Below are positions 33,601-44,235 of a DNA stretch of 64,000 bases, piece after piece. Each line of letters starts with the position of its first letter. The first letter of the stretch is position 1. The position numbers and the translations under genes were made by a program. The DNA lies in NCBI GenBank assembly GCA_033977485.1, contig CM066984.1, forward strand, positions 43,655,100 to 43,719,099. The letters run 5' to 3'. Under the pieces are notes generated by a model. That model saw only the letters and a program-made list of their open reading frames with translations, was not told the DNA's origin and ran no database searches. This stretch comes from Hydrangea macrophylla. Taxonomy: Eukaryota > Streptophyta > Magnoliopsida > Cornales > Hydrangeaceae.

Positions 33601-35791
33601 TGAGTGGTTATGGCATTTGGTATTGGGAAGTTGCACGGTTTGGCCTTACGGCTAATTGCATTGCCACGGCGGCAAATCATTGCACCGCATGTCTTAGCAT
33701 GATTTTAGAAGTAGTAGTACATTTCTTCAATGTTATCTACTGAGCCGTCATGCTTAATGAATCTATAAAACCATTTTATTTCTGGTGATGTCGACAAGGG
33801 CAAGGCCCACGAGTAGTCGACCCGGTGAACTCTTTTGAAGACATCCCTTGTGGAGTCTTGCTTTGAAAATGAATTCATTTCATAGTTGGAATTGAGGAAA
33901 TTGTAATAGATGTAATTTTGAATCTTGGACATTGATTTAGATTACTAAGCTTACATGTTTATCTCCTCTTCTTTATACCCGAACTCAACCTATGTACTTC
34001 GATTCATAAGTATTGATTACATTCTGCTTATGTTTGTACCTTCTTAAGGATCATTTGGACTTTCATCAGGATTCGTCTGTACCTTGAATTTATAGTGTTA
34101 AATCCATTCTGCTTATGTTTGTACCTTCTTAAGGATCATCTGGACTTTCATCAGGATTCGTCTGTACCTTGAATTTATAGTGTTAAATCCATTCTGCTTA
34201 TGTTTGTACCTTCTTAAGGATCATCTGGACTTTCCTCAGGATTCGTTTGTACCTTGAATTCATAAGTATTGATTACATTCTGCCTATGTTTGTACCTTCT
34301 TAAGGACCTTCTTGGACTTTCTTCAGGAACAATTTGTACCCTAAAACCTTTTTATTTTCTTAAAGTTTCCTTTCATTTAAAATTCTTTTAAATTCTTTAT
34401 CCTTCCCGTTTAAACTTACAACCTTTATTTCAAAATGTGTTAAGTAAAAATTTATTTTGATTGGCCCTATTTGACCCGTTTGGTCCCCGTGGGTCAATCC
34501 TTGACTTATTGACTTTTCTTCGGAATCCACGTAGGATTCCCCTATGCTTCCGTCTTGTTGGATTGGTCCATGTAGGACTATCCCTTGCTTTCCTTTATAG
34601 CGCCTGTCTCGTTGACCTCATCCACGTGGCTTGGTTTTTGGGGCGTTACACGAACCACATACAAATATGCTGCCTATATCTCTCTATTCTTCTCTTCTAC
34701 GCTTTGTGTATGCAATTAAACCCTAGATCTGTTCAATACCAAAAATTGCATCATCACACATTATGTACAAGAACATATCAAAACTGAAATATGCTCTTCT
34801 TGTTTTCTTTAGCATCCTCCTTGTTTGTTACATTAAACAAAAATGTCTCGAGAACACATAAGAATTGCCGACATAGATTTCTCTATCATTTTATTAACGT
34901 AGTCTTTCATTGAGAACACCTCATGAAACTGGCACAAATTTATAGACAGACATACACAACACACATCATTTCTACTTGTAGAAGATAAAACGAAAAATCC
35001 CTTGCAATTAAAACAAAATTATTAAAAAGGCCCTAATAACCTAAATGAACCCACTTCTATTCTATCTACATACCAAACCATCATTAACGTTAGACCACTA
35101 TCCACTTGCATCACTTCTGACGATCCTATTCAGTCAATACCTTAAAGGATATGGGGTAATTAAATACTACTCCATATAGTTCTTAAGTAACGACGGAAAC
35201 GTACGAATAGGATTATAATAAGAGGTCCAGATCTTATCTTGACCCAACAGGAAAGCATGCTGACATGGGAAGGTAAAGAAGGCATTATTTCCCTGTTCCC
35301 AAAACCCGAAAATCTGAAAATGTTAAAGACTATTCTAACCTGAGCTTTTGCATGTTGCTCAAAAACGGAGGAAATCACATCTTAACCCCATGTAATGAGC
35401 ATGAAACAATCAAAAATCTTCTACATCAGGCAAAATATCAATCACTATAAATGTAACAACCATTTCCCATTTGGTTTTTGATGAATTACTACAGATACAG
35501 CAATAAGTTACCATCATGAAGCGAGAGATTCAAGCAAAAAGTACCAATTACAGAAAAGAAAAAAAAAAAAATTAGAATGAGTTAACAAGGCGGCAAGAGG
35601 AATAGGCAAACACAAAGAAGATACGAATTTCAAATACTGCACTATCGATCAAGTAAACAATTCCGAGCATGCAATAGCAAATAATAGGAATTTAAAAAAT
35701 GAAAAAGTAGGATACTTTCAATACACTGTTGAGTGCTGTTGAGCTTGGAAAGCTTGTCTGCGAGTATCTGTTCACTGAAGACACTATTCAT
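18606..35791 (-). CDS. CID-domain protein, RPRD1/Rtt103-like, seven exons
   Basis: Coding exons: 35791-35716, 26791-26544, 25492-25337, 25242-25086, 20260-20118, 19985-19950 and 19376-18606. All six introns are GT-AG, phases agree, and the 1,587 bp give 528 residues plus TGA. Residues 1-135 form the CID (MNSVFSEQILADKLSKLN, SHWCIFHRSKAELVV, LLYLANDILQNSKRKGNEF, IWEERRVFGSR), the fold that binds the phosphorylated C-terminal repeats of RNA polymerase II. A basic linker follows (RKRSRSVKIVKRDSRS), then a coiled coil (KELEEEENILKQCIEKLK to LENVRTQMQ). The tail is rich in Pro, Gln and Ser. Known homologues, human RPRD1 and yeast Rtt103, act in polymerase II dephosphorylation and termination; the plant role is inferred. 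One CID position usually Asp (VDIW) reads Gly (VGIW). Introns 1 and 4 hold retrotransposons. Confidence 0.95.
19897..19919. repeat. (AAT)n microsatellite in intron 6
   Basis: Eight AAT-type units about 30 bp downstream of the donor of the 36-bp micro-exon 6 of the CID gene. Confidence 0.9.
20883..21024 (-). repeat. 3' LTR of the integrase-deleted Copia
   Basis: Plus strand TGCAGAAAACG to TTTCAACA, 142 bp. Compared with 24600-24741 it has differences at positions 2 and 3 (GC versus AT) and two in the middle. Confidence 0.9.
21035..22905 (-). pseudogene. Copia protease remnant fused to RT and RNase H
   Basis: From a protease signature (SEASDHMTGFSSVY, near 22890-22845) the frame passes straight into the pre-RT spacer (QRRTWRMKDK) and a full reverse transcriptase, with [58 protein letters not shown] and the catalytic YVDD. 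That 342-residue frame is open from 22873 to 21845, where a TGA interrupts it. RNase H follows (21793-21359: SHTRPDIAFAVSGVSQFMH, YTNADWAGSVTDRKSTSGYC, SSAEAEF) and fades to about 21035. The active-site blocks look intact. The GAG-pre-integrase and integrase between protease and RT are absent. Confidence 0.88.
22870..24014 (-). pseudogene. Copia gag
   Basis: Begins with MSDDFEKSTVNSQ at 24014 and holds the Copia gag block (LFNGQNFLAWSQSVTLFLNGR, IWETMASTYSRKGN). After a frame change it continues with LQSEYDPVRSRVLGMDPLP and the zinc knuckle CDYCNTKYHTRETC. A Gly-Arg-rich tail follows in a third frame (23178-22870). Gag would form the particle and bind the RNA. Two frame changes make it non-functional as it stands. 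Confidence 0.85.
24300..24458. repeat. G-rich leader repeats ending in poly(G)
   Basis: Four imperfect copies of a unit containing TTGCGGCTAGGTCAGTG, then an almost pure G run of 34 bases (24424-24457, one A). It lies between the Copia 5' LTR and gag. Confidence 0.85.
24600..24741 (-). repeat. 5' LTR of the integrase-deleted Copia
   Basis: Plus strand TATAGAAAACG to TTTCAACA, 142 bp, preceded by the primer site (24587-24599) and followed by the TAAAT duplication. Confidence 0.9.
24742..25002. mobile_element. MITE with about 80-bp inverted repeats, in intron 4
   Basis: The left arm TAAGCTTTTCACCCTCCAAC and the right arm ending GGGTGAAAAGTGTAATTT pair over about 80 bp, including CTCAATTTAGTCC against GGACTAAATTGAG. 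The Copia inserted at the very end of this element, so its outermost bases lie left of 20883. No coding capacity. Confidence 0.75.
26792..28009 (-). other. Distal part of CID gene intron 1
   Basis: Noncoding. It holds A-rich tracts at 26822-26880 and 27019-27040 and a 49-bp tandem duplication (27234-27282 and 27283-27330). No element ends are seen before the gypsy insertion at 28015. Confidence 0.7.
27234..27330. repeat. 49-bp tandem duplication
   Basis: The unit beginning CTCTGAAATCAATTAGTC is repeated with no differences by eye. Confidence 0.9.
28015..28455 (+). repeat. 5' LTR of the gag-only gypsy element, internally deleted
   Basis: Matches the 3' LTR, except that a segment of about 220 bp, present at about 31770-31988, is missing between CTACTATA and TTTCCTAATCC. 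Confidence 0.85.
28929..29969. mobile_element. Mutator-like non-autonomous element, 1,041 bp
   Basis: Begins TAGGAAGCACGGACAC and ends GTGTCGGTGCTTCATAG, an inverted repeat with small gaps. Flanked by the perfect 9-bp duplication GTCATAGTC (28920-28928 and 29970-29978), the hallmark of Mutator-type insertion. Both ends are filled with GTGTCC/GGACAC-type repeats (28931-29035 and 29760-29955). No transposase. It is inserted in the gypsy gag and carries a SINE. Confidence 0.9.
29083..29213 (+). mobile_element. 5'-truncated Au-like SINE, about 130 bp
   Basis: Contains a pol III box B (GGTTCGAATC at 29101-29110) and the 3' tail typical of plant Au-type SINEs, with CCAGACCCCGCAATGG and GGAGCCTCGTGCATTGG, ending in a T run. 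Flanked by CTTACAAG (29075-29082 and 29214-29221). The box A half is missing or unrecognisable. Confidence 0.8.
30953..31742 (+). repeat. Noncoding 3' region of the gag-only gypsy, tandem repeats
   Basis: Three tandem sets: AGACCTCGGGATTACACCCG twice (30953-31012), a roughly 85-bp CTTAGGTCCAAAC unit twice (31213-31365), and a roughly 120-bp ACCCTAAAGCAATACGC unit twice (31375-31605). No pol coding is present. The 3' LTR starts at 31743. Confidence 0.75.
32301..34650 (+). mobile_element. Solo gypsy LTR, 2,350 bp, inside another LTR
   Basis: Starts TGTAGAAACCC and ends GGGGCGTTACA, flanked by the perfect duplication CGAAC (32296-32300 and 34651-34655). Size and ends fit the Del/Tekay-type gypsy LTRs seen at 37921 and 47054. 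It includes a CT-rich stretch with 24 C (32541-32564) and a four-copy 85-bp tandem repeat. Apparent proline-rich frames here are low-complexity artefacts. Confidence 0.88.
34020..34360. repeat. Four-copy 85-bp minisatellite
   Basis: Units begin CATTCTGCTTATGTTTG at 34020, 34105 and 34190, and CATTCTGCCTATG at 34276. The first three are nearly identical. Confidence 0.9.
34762..35715 (-). other. Proximal part of CID gene intron 1
   Basis: About 950 bp between the gypsy insertion and exon 1. AT-rich, with no second gene or element end recognised. The intron donor is GTATCC at 35715. Confidence 0.7.
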
Positions 35792-35810
35792 CCCCACCCA
35801 AATAACACCT

Positions 35811-35866
35811 CCCCCCCCCCCCCCCCCCCCCCCCCCCAACCAAATAAAACCCCCCCCCCCCCCCCC
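35811..35866 (-). promoter_or_regulatory. Two long G tracts just upstream of the CID gene start codon
   Basis: Plus strand has 27 C (35811-35837) and 17 C (35850-35866), each followed by AACCAAATAAAA, so this is a duplicated unit. In the transcript these would be G17 and G27, the nearer one ending 19 nt before the AUG at 35791. If transcribed and unspliced they could form G-quadruplexes in the 5' UTR. Transcription start was not determined. Confidence 0.6.
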
Positions 35867-36482
35867 AACCAAATAAAAAAATAAAAAAATCCAAATATAT
35901 GTATAAATATATATATTTATAGACTTAGAGAGAGAGAGAGAGAAAAAGAACAGAATTGAACGAGCCCTAATGATAAAGATTTGGTGTTCAAGCCCTAACG
36001 AGGTTCAACTGTGAAAAAGAACAAACGGAGAATCGGACCAGGAAGTGGGGCGAACTTCCCAATGGAGTTCACGGGGAGAGAGAGAGAGAGAGAGATGGAC
36101 AGATGGTTCGAGGAAGTTAAATTAAGCTTAGTAAGACGAATGAGAAGGGTTGGGGAGATTGAGTAAACTGTGAACCCTGTTACCCTGGGGCCAGAAATGT
36201 TCTTTCGTGGGTTTACACTAGAAGGAAATGTATCTGTGGAAAAGAGAGATAGAATCATAGAATGCTGCAGAGGGGAGAATTTCTAGTAAGTACTTATAAA
36301 CTGGGCTGGCCAAATTTTGACGGTGGGTTACTCTTCTATTGTACTTTCTGTAACTACTCTGATTTTCGTAGGAAGAAAAATGTGTGCAGCTGTGTGATTG
36401 TTGTCCAAGTGTCAAATTGGTAAACCAGCCAAGTTAGAAACAGAGCATTTGATATAATCCGGAATTTTCTACATTTCTTATA
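35867..36482 (-). promoter_or_regulatory. Probable 5' UTR and core promoter of the CID gene
   Basis: On the transcribed strand this is pyrimidine-rich, with (CT)n at about 35926-35942 and 36074-36095, common in plant leaders. No confident TATA box or start site could be picked. Confidence 0.4.
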
Positions 36483-36910
36483 GGATTAAATATATTTTAG
36501 TCTTCTCTATGGTTATGGTTAGGTTCCTGATTTTAAAAGTGAACATTTAATCCTCTCGTACTTTTAAATTAAAGTAAAATTATTAATATTTTATTTAAAA
36601 TTGGCTTAAAATATTAACATTTAACCTCCTTATGAGGTTAATTTCAAGGTTAATCCTTTATGTGTAATGCTATCATTTAATCCACTAAGAGCTAATTTTA
36701 AGGTTAACTGCATATGTGGGGTTAAGTTTGACATTTAAACTCTCCTATGTGGGGCTAATTGACACTAAATCCCATGTGAGGGCTATTTTGAGAAGAAAAA
36801 AATTTAATAGTTTCACTTTAGTCCAAAACCACAAAAAGATTAAATGCTCACTTCACAGGAGATAAAGTGAAAATGGGCATAACCATAGGGGGTAAAATAT
36901 AATTAACCCT
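36483..36910. mobile_element. Foldback MITE upstream of the CID gene
   Basis: The left arm GGATTAAATATATTTTAGTC and the reverse complement of the right end (GGGTTAATTATATTTTACCC) pair, as do CTATGGTTATG and the repeated ACTTTAGTCC / TAAAGTAAAATTATTA stretches. A duplication is imperfect (TTTCTTATA against TTTCTTTTA). No coding capacity. Confidence 0.65.
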
Positions 36911-36917
36911 TTCTTTT

Positions 36918-37234
36918 ATGAGAGCATTTTTGCTCACTCAAAAATTGCTCACCCAGGCACCTCATTGGGTGAGCATGTGGGACTCACAACCTTTCACATT
37001 ATTTAAGACTGCCATTATTTGCCAAAGTAATAGTTGCTGCTGTCAAAGCAAATTAACTATGTGACAAAGTGGGACTTATACATATAGTCAATTTGCTTTG
37101 GTAATAGCCACTATTGCTTTGGCAATAGTGGTAGCCTTATTTAATCATTTTTTTTATCGTGAAAAATGGTGGGTCTCACATGCTCACCCAATAAGATATT
37201 TCGATGAGTATTGAATGAGCAAAAATGCTCTCAT
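36918..37234. mobile_element. Second MITE, 317 bp, upstream of the CID gene
   Basis: Ends are the perfect inverted repeat ATGAGAGCATTTTTGCTCA, and pairing continues inward through TTGGGTGAGCATGTG and GCAATAGTGG-type blocks. No clear target duplication. It lies directly beside the previous MITE. Confidence 0.75.
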
Positions 37235-37915
37235 GCTAGTGTATGATAAACGAATAGGAGGGAAATGGACGTCATTAAAGAGGTGAAATGGTTCCATGAT
37301 AAGGAACATAGGAATGAATTCTTCTACGGAAATAAAAGAATGGAATGGGATAAAAAGAAAAGATATGATGTAATCGTTTACCACTTGAGTTAAACACTCC
37401 ATAAGGGATGAAAGTGTCTCAGAGGGGACACAAGGGGGAAATCCCATTACGAAAATGGAAGACACGAATGGATAGAAGATGAGAGAAACAATGAAATGAA
37501 ATATTTTTATAATAGGTAGGATAACTAGTAACTCCCAAGAATGTGAGGAGTTCTTTGGTAATAAGCAAAAAGTGCATAATATGGTGGTATGTTAGCATTT
37601 GGTTGCGATTGAATTAATTGAATTGAATTAACATCAGCATGAAATGATAGGAATAATAGGGAGGTAAATGTGAACATTTTTACAACTAGTAGGACCAATA
37701 GTAATTCATGGAAATGTAAGGAGCTACATTGGAATAATTGAAAATGGAGTAGGCTAAACGATAATTCAAGAAAATGTGAGTAGGTAGAATGCTATATGGA
37801 AAAAGTATAGTAGCTGAAGATGTAATTTAAAAAAATTCAATTCTAGAACTTGGTGGAATATCCTAATTAGGGAGATTAATTAACTAAATTGAAGTTAATT
37901 AGCTAATTGAAATTA
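37235..37915. other. Gene-free DNA
   Basis: AT-rich with weakly repeated GAATTGAATTAA and AGGAGTT-type runs. No feature is supported before the solo LTR. Confidence 0.6.
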
Positions 37916-37920
37916 ATTAG

Positions 37921-40301
<2,381 letters not shown>

Positions 40302-40306
40302 ATTAG

Positions 40307-40845
40307 CTTAATCAAGAAGTCTTCTTATGCCAAGTAGGTAGGTGTTAAGTGTCAAGTCTTGGAAGAGTAAATCTCCATACGACAAGTATTTTTGCCTTAA
40401 AGGGTGTTTGGCAAAACCCGTATGTGTTGCCAAAACGTGTACGACAAGTATTTTTTGCCTTAAAGGGTGTTTGGCAAAACCCGTATGTGTTGCCAAAATG
40501 TGGTTTTGGCTCTCAATTGCTTTCTTGGGTTGTTTGGCAAATCATTTCACAATTCTAATTGGGTTGTTCTACCACAAAAAATCACGATTTGGCCTAGACT
40601 GCCCCAAGGCAGCTTAAGCCCATCGTGGTCAGACCTTTAGTTAACCAAGCTAACAAAGGACCAAACCAACCTACTTTGTATTATTTTCATCACTATTCCT
40701 AAGAAAATTTGATAATATATTAATCCCATATTTGCTCCCCCTATCTCAGCCACCAACCAACCCAACCACGACACCAAATCCCTGCTAACTGTTTGCCACC
40801 TTCACACCCCCCGCCACCTACCACCGTCACCTATCCCTATTGGGA
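40307..40845. other. Gene-free DNA with a 62-bp tandem duplication
   Basis: A unit beginning CGACAAGTATTTTTGCC occurs at 40380 and 40442, nearly identical. The reading frames over it are repeats of one another and look spurious. 40600-40845 is C-rich and shows nothing else. Confidence 0.6.
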
Positions 40846-41085
40846 TTGTGCCCTCAAACCTATTACTTTGTTTGTTAGACATTATATTTATGGAAATCAG
40901 TTTACATTTCATTATGTATGTTTCATGAGATGAATGTTTGTATGTATGTAATCCTTAAACATCCTTGAAAAGAATTTGTGTGTATGTATATATGAGATGC
41001 ATACATGAAAGATACAAATTACTATTCTTTGATGTTTAGAATTGTCACAGTGGATCATGAGATTGGATAGCGATCTAGTCAAAAT
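40846..41085 (+). mobile_element. LTR fragment related to the solo LTR at 44236
   Basis: Shares GTGCCCTCAAACC, TTATGTATGTTTC, ACTATTCTTTG and GTCACAGTGGAT in order with the first 200 bp of the LTR at 44236. It lacks the rest. Confidence 0.65.
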
Positions 41086-41870
41086 CAAGATTAAAAGTAT
41101 ACTCTACTTTAAAAGATTTGCAGTAGTGGAAGTAGAGGTCGAACCCACAGAGATTGGAATTACTTTGACACTTTAACTCTAAAAATCCTAAGTCTAGTTA
41201 ATTAAGAAAATAGAATTTTGATTTTGATTTTAATTTAAACTAAGAACAATGAAAATAAATCTAAACTATAAAAGAAATTTGAAAGTGTTGTAAACGATAT
41301 TAAAGTGAATCTAGGATTGCAAATCCACCACTAGTTTTATAATAAGGATATTTATGCATTCAATTAGCTTATTACATTGGATGATAATGGAGAATCGTAG
41401 CTACAAGCGCGATTCCTCCGTCAAGAAGATAATTATAAGTCAAGCATCAACATAATTCGTCTTTGGTTGGTACGAAGTGTCTCATACTAAACTAGGGTTG
41501 TGGCTAGTGGGGGACACGAGCCGAGACGAGCTTGCTCATAAGCTTTTTCACGAGCTTGCGAGCTTGCTTACGAGCTCAAATCAGCCGAGTTTTCAAGTGA
41601 TTGCGAGCTTTCTCGTGAGTTTTTTAATGAGCTTTTTTTCGCGCGCCCTTTCAAACTATATAGTTTAATGATAAATCAGTCATTTATACAGCCTATTTAC
41701 GAGGTTTGTCATATTTTTTCTAAAATTATATAGTTTTATAATAAATGTTTATATAAAAGTCACTATGTAAGCTCTTTATCAAACCTATTAACGAGCTTTT
41801 CACGAGCTTGCTCGCAAGCCTTAATTGATTGTGTTCACGAGCCCAAATAAGCGAGCCAAGTCTGATTGAC
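41086..41870. other. Gene-free repeat-like DNA
   Basis: Includes a stretch (41500-41860) dense in CACGAGCTTGC and GAGCTTG words on both strands, of the kind found in plant foldback elements. Ends could not be defined. Confidence 0.4.
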
Positions 41871-43028
41871 TCATGATTTTGAAAATTAAATTGAATTCAA
41901 GTTTGATTGACTCCTGATTTTCAGAATTCCAGATGATTTGAGTTTATTTGGCTCCCGATTTTGAGAATTCAAGATGATTTGAATTTGAGTGACTCCTAAA
42001 TCTTAGGAATTTTTGGATTAAATTAAGCAAGATTGACTCTCTGAATTTGAGAATGTAATGGACTTACATTCTCGATCCTCGCAATAGGTTTACGTTGACG
42101 TCGCTTTGGGAATATAACAAATTTATATTCTCGATCCTCGTAACAGAGTTACGACAATCTGAATTTGGGAATGTAACAAATTTGCATTCTCGGTCCTCAC
42201 AACGGAATTGCGTTGACCTCACTTTGGGAATATAACAGATTTATATTCTCGATTCTCGTAACAGATTTTATGATGATCTAAATGTTGGGAATATAATGGA
42301 ATTATACCCTCGGTCCTCGTAACAAATTTACAATGATCTAAATGTTGGGAATATAACGGATTTATATCCTCGGTCCTCGTAACAGATTTACATTGACCTA
42401 CTTTGGGATGTAACAGATTTGCATCCTCGGTTCCCACAATGGATTTGTGTTGACCTTATTCAAGAATATAACGGATTTATATTCTCATTCCTCGTAACTG
42501 ATTTACGTTAACCTACTTTGGGATATAACGAATTTGCATCCTCGGTTACTTGTGCTTACCGAAATTTTTTAGTTATCCTCAGTCCTTGCAACGGATTTGC
42601 CTTGACTAATCTTTGATGATTATCTTCGGTATTTGCATCATACATCATGCACCGCATAGTGTGGGACGGAAATAGGGTGAACATGATGTTTCGCTATCTC
42701 ATTAGCATGACTAGGTTCATTTCCACTTCTTTTGAGAGCATAGCATTTGCGTGAGCATATGCATTTTGCGTTTGTGTGTTTCCCTTTACTTGAACTACGC
42801 CCTGGTTTGATTCCCGTTGGAATACATAGGCAGCTCACCGTTAAGCACGACCAGCACCGACTATCTAAACGTCCTGTTTTGTTTTTTCTTTTCTTTTTTT
42901 TTTTGCAGTGCACTTTATCTTTTTTTAATCTGAATTCAACTGTTCGGTCAAAGGCTTGACTTCACACAGTCTTTAACATTCACTTGTGATATGCATTGCT
43001 CCACAAGTTCTGCCGAAGAGGGGCAAAT
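41870..43028 (+). mobile_element. Noncoding 3' internal region of a Tat/Ogre-type gypsy element
   Basis: Holds tandem repeats, then a block with CTTGAACTACGCCCTGG and ATACATAGGCAGC, which is characteristic of Tat/Ogre elements just before the 3' LTR (family knowledge). It ends in a polypurine tract (GAAGAGGGGCAAAT, 43015-43028) directly before TGTAGACACCCC. No pol remains in the window. Confidence 0.75.
42050..42560. repeat. Minisatellite of about 55-65 bp units
   Basis: About nine diverged copies of a unit of the form GGGAATATAACGGATTTA followed by TATTCTCGGTCCTCGTAACAG. It lies in the Tat-type internal region, where such arrays are usual. Confidence 0.85.
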
Positions 43029-44235
43029 TGTAGACACCCCAATTTTGATCAATCGTCGAATTCAGAGGATGATTGCCTCTGAAACCGATGATGACAATGT
43101 CCAATGGATTTGAAAATTATTCAAGCTCTTCGAAAAGTTTTTTATTACAATTGGGAATAAGGAAAAGACCGGGTGTTCAGGTAAATTCGGGTGTAAAATG
43201 CCAGTTTAGAAAGTTCTCCAAGAAGACCTTTTTTGAGAAGAAAATAAAAAATAAAAAATAAAAAATAAAAAAAAGGAAAGGAAAGGAATTTCAAAAGAAA
43301 ATAGGAAAAGAAAAGAAAACAAAGTATGCATATTTATATAATCTATAAGTATGTAGATATAAAACAAAATATATAAATAAAAGTAAAAAGGGGGAGGGGG
43401 GGAATCTGTTGGAGGCGGCACACGGCGAAGCTGCCGGCACTCCCTGAGTGTCGCCCGACACATTTTGAGTGATACACGGCATTCTGTGAGTGCGGCCGGT
43501 ACTCTCTGAATGCCGCCTGCTATAACAGTCTATTTTTTGTTACAACTTGTACAAATATACAAGTAAAAAAGAAAGGAAGGGCGGCACCCGCTGAGTGCCA
43601 CGTTGTCACTCTCAGAATGCCGCGGCGGTTGTCACAGAGTGCCAGAATGGTAGTCATTGAGTACCGCAGCCAAGTCAGTGGTGTCGCGTCCTTCCATAGT
43701 CTTTTTTTTAGAAAGTACACATTGCACCATCAAGTATGCCTTGACAACTAGGGTTTTTTTTACCCTGAATTTGCTTAAATGACTCTTGGGATTTGTCTAT
43801 ATAAGGAGGTATATACCTTCATTGAAAAGGAGAGGATCTTTTTTTTTTTTTTTTTTTTTGGGGGGGCGGGGGGAATGATCTTTGGAACAATTTTTGAAAC
43901 AATTAGAGAGAGAGTCTTTGGGAGAATTTGGGAAGAACTTGAAGAAGAATTTGGAAGATATTCAAACTATAGAAGTTTGAGGACAATTGGAGGTGATCCT
44001 CTAAATCTTGATTGAGTTTTCCTTTCCTTATGTTTCTTCTTGGTTTGGATCAAAGTATCTATGAATTTGAAATAAACAAGTTTTCAAAAATGCTCTTTGT
44101 TTGACTTAGAGTATTTGCTCTCTTAGTTTTTTTTAAATTTTTTTTGTTGCTTATACTCCTTTCTTGAGATTCTTGGAGATCTTTAATGTCTCACATGAAT
44201 CTCTTGAGTTTGATCTTTTGATCCCATGTAAGCCT

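Larger units (their letters stand above)
28015..34756 (+). mobile_element. Gag-only Ty3/gypsy element (TR-GAG type), with nested inserts
   Basis: The LTRs share TG...ACGCCCGAAATTG or TG...ACACCCGAAATTGG starts and GCATCATTA or GCATCATCA ends. Target duplication CACAT lies at 28010-28014 and 34757-34761. 5' LTR is 28015-28455 with a TATA-like CTATAAAAG; the primer-site-like TTGGCACCGTCTGTGGGA is at 28458-28475. The internal region (28456-31742) encodes only a degenerate gag, with no protease, RT or integrase. The 3' LTR (31743-34756) is interrupted by a 2,350-bp solo LTR. It sits in intron 1 of the CID gene, antisense to it. Confidence 0.9.
31743..34756 (+). repeat. 3' LTR of the gag-only gypsy, split by a solo LTR
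   Basis: LTR sequence runs 31743-32300, then resumes at 34656-34756 after the 2,350-bp insert and its CGAAC duplication. It keeps the segment that the 5' LTR lost. Confidence 0.85.
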
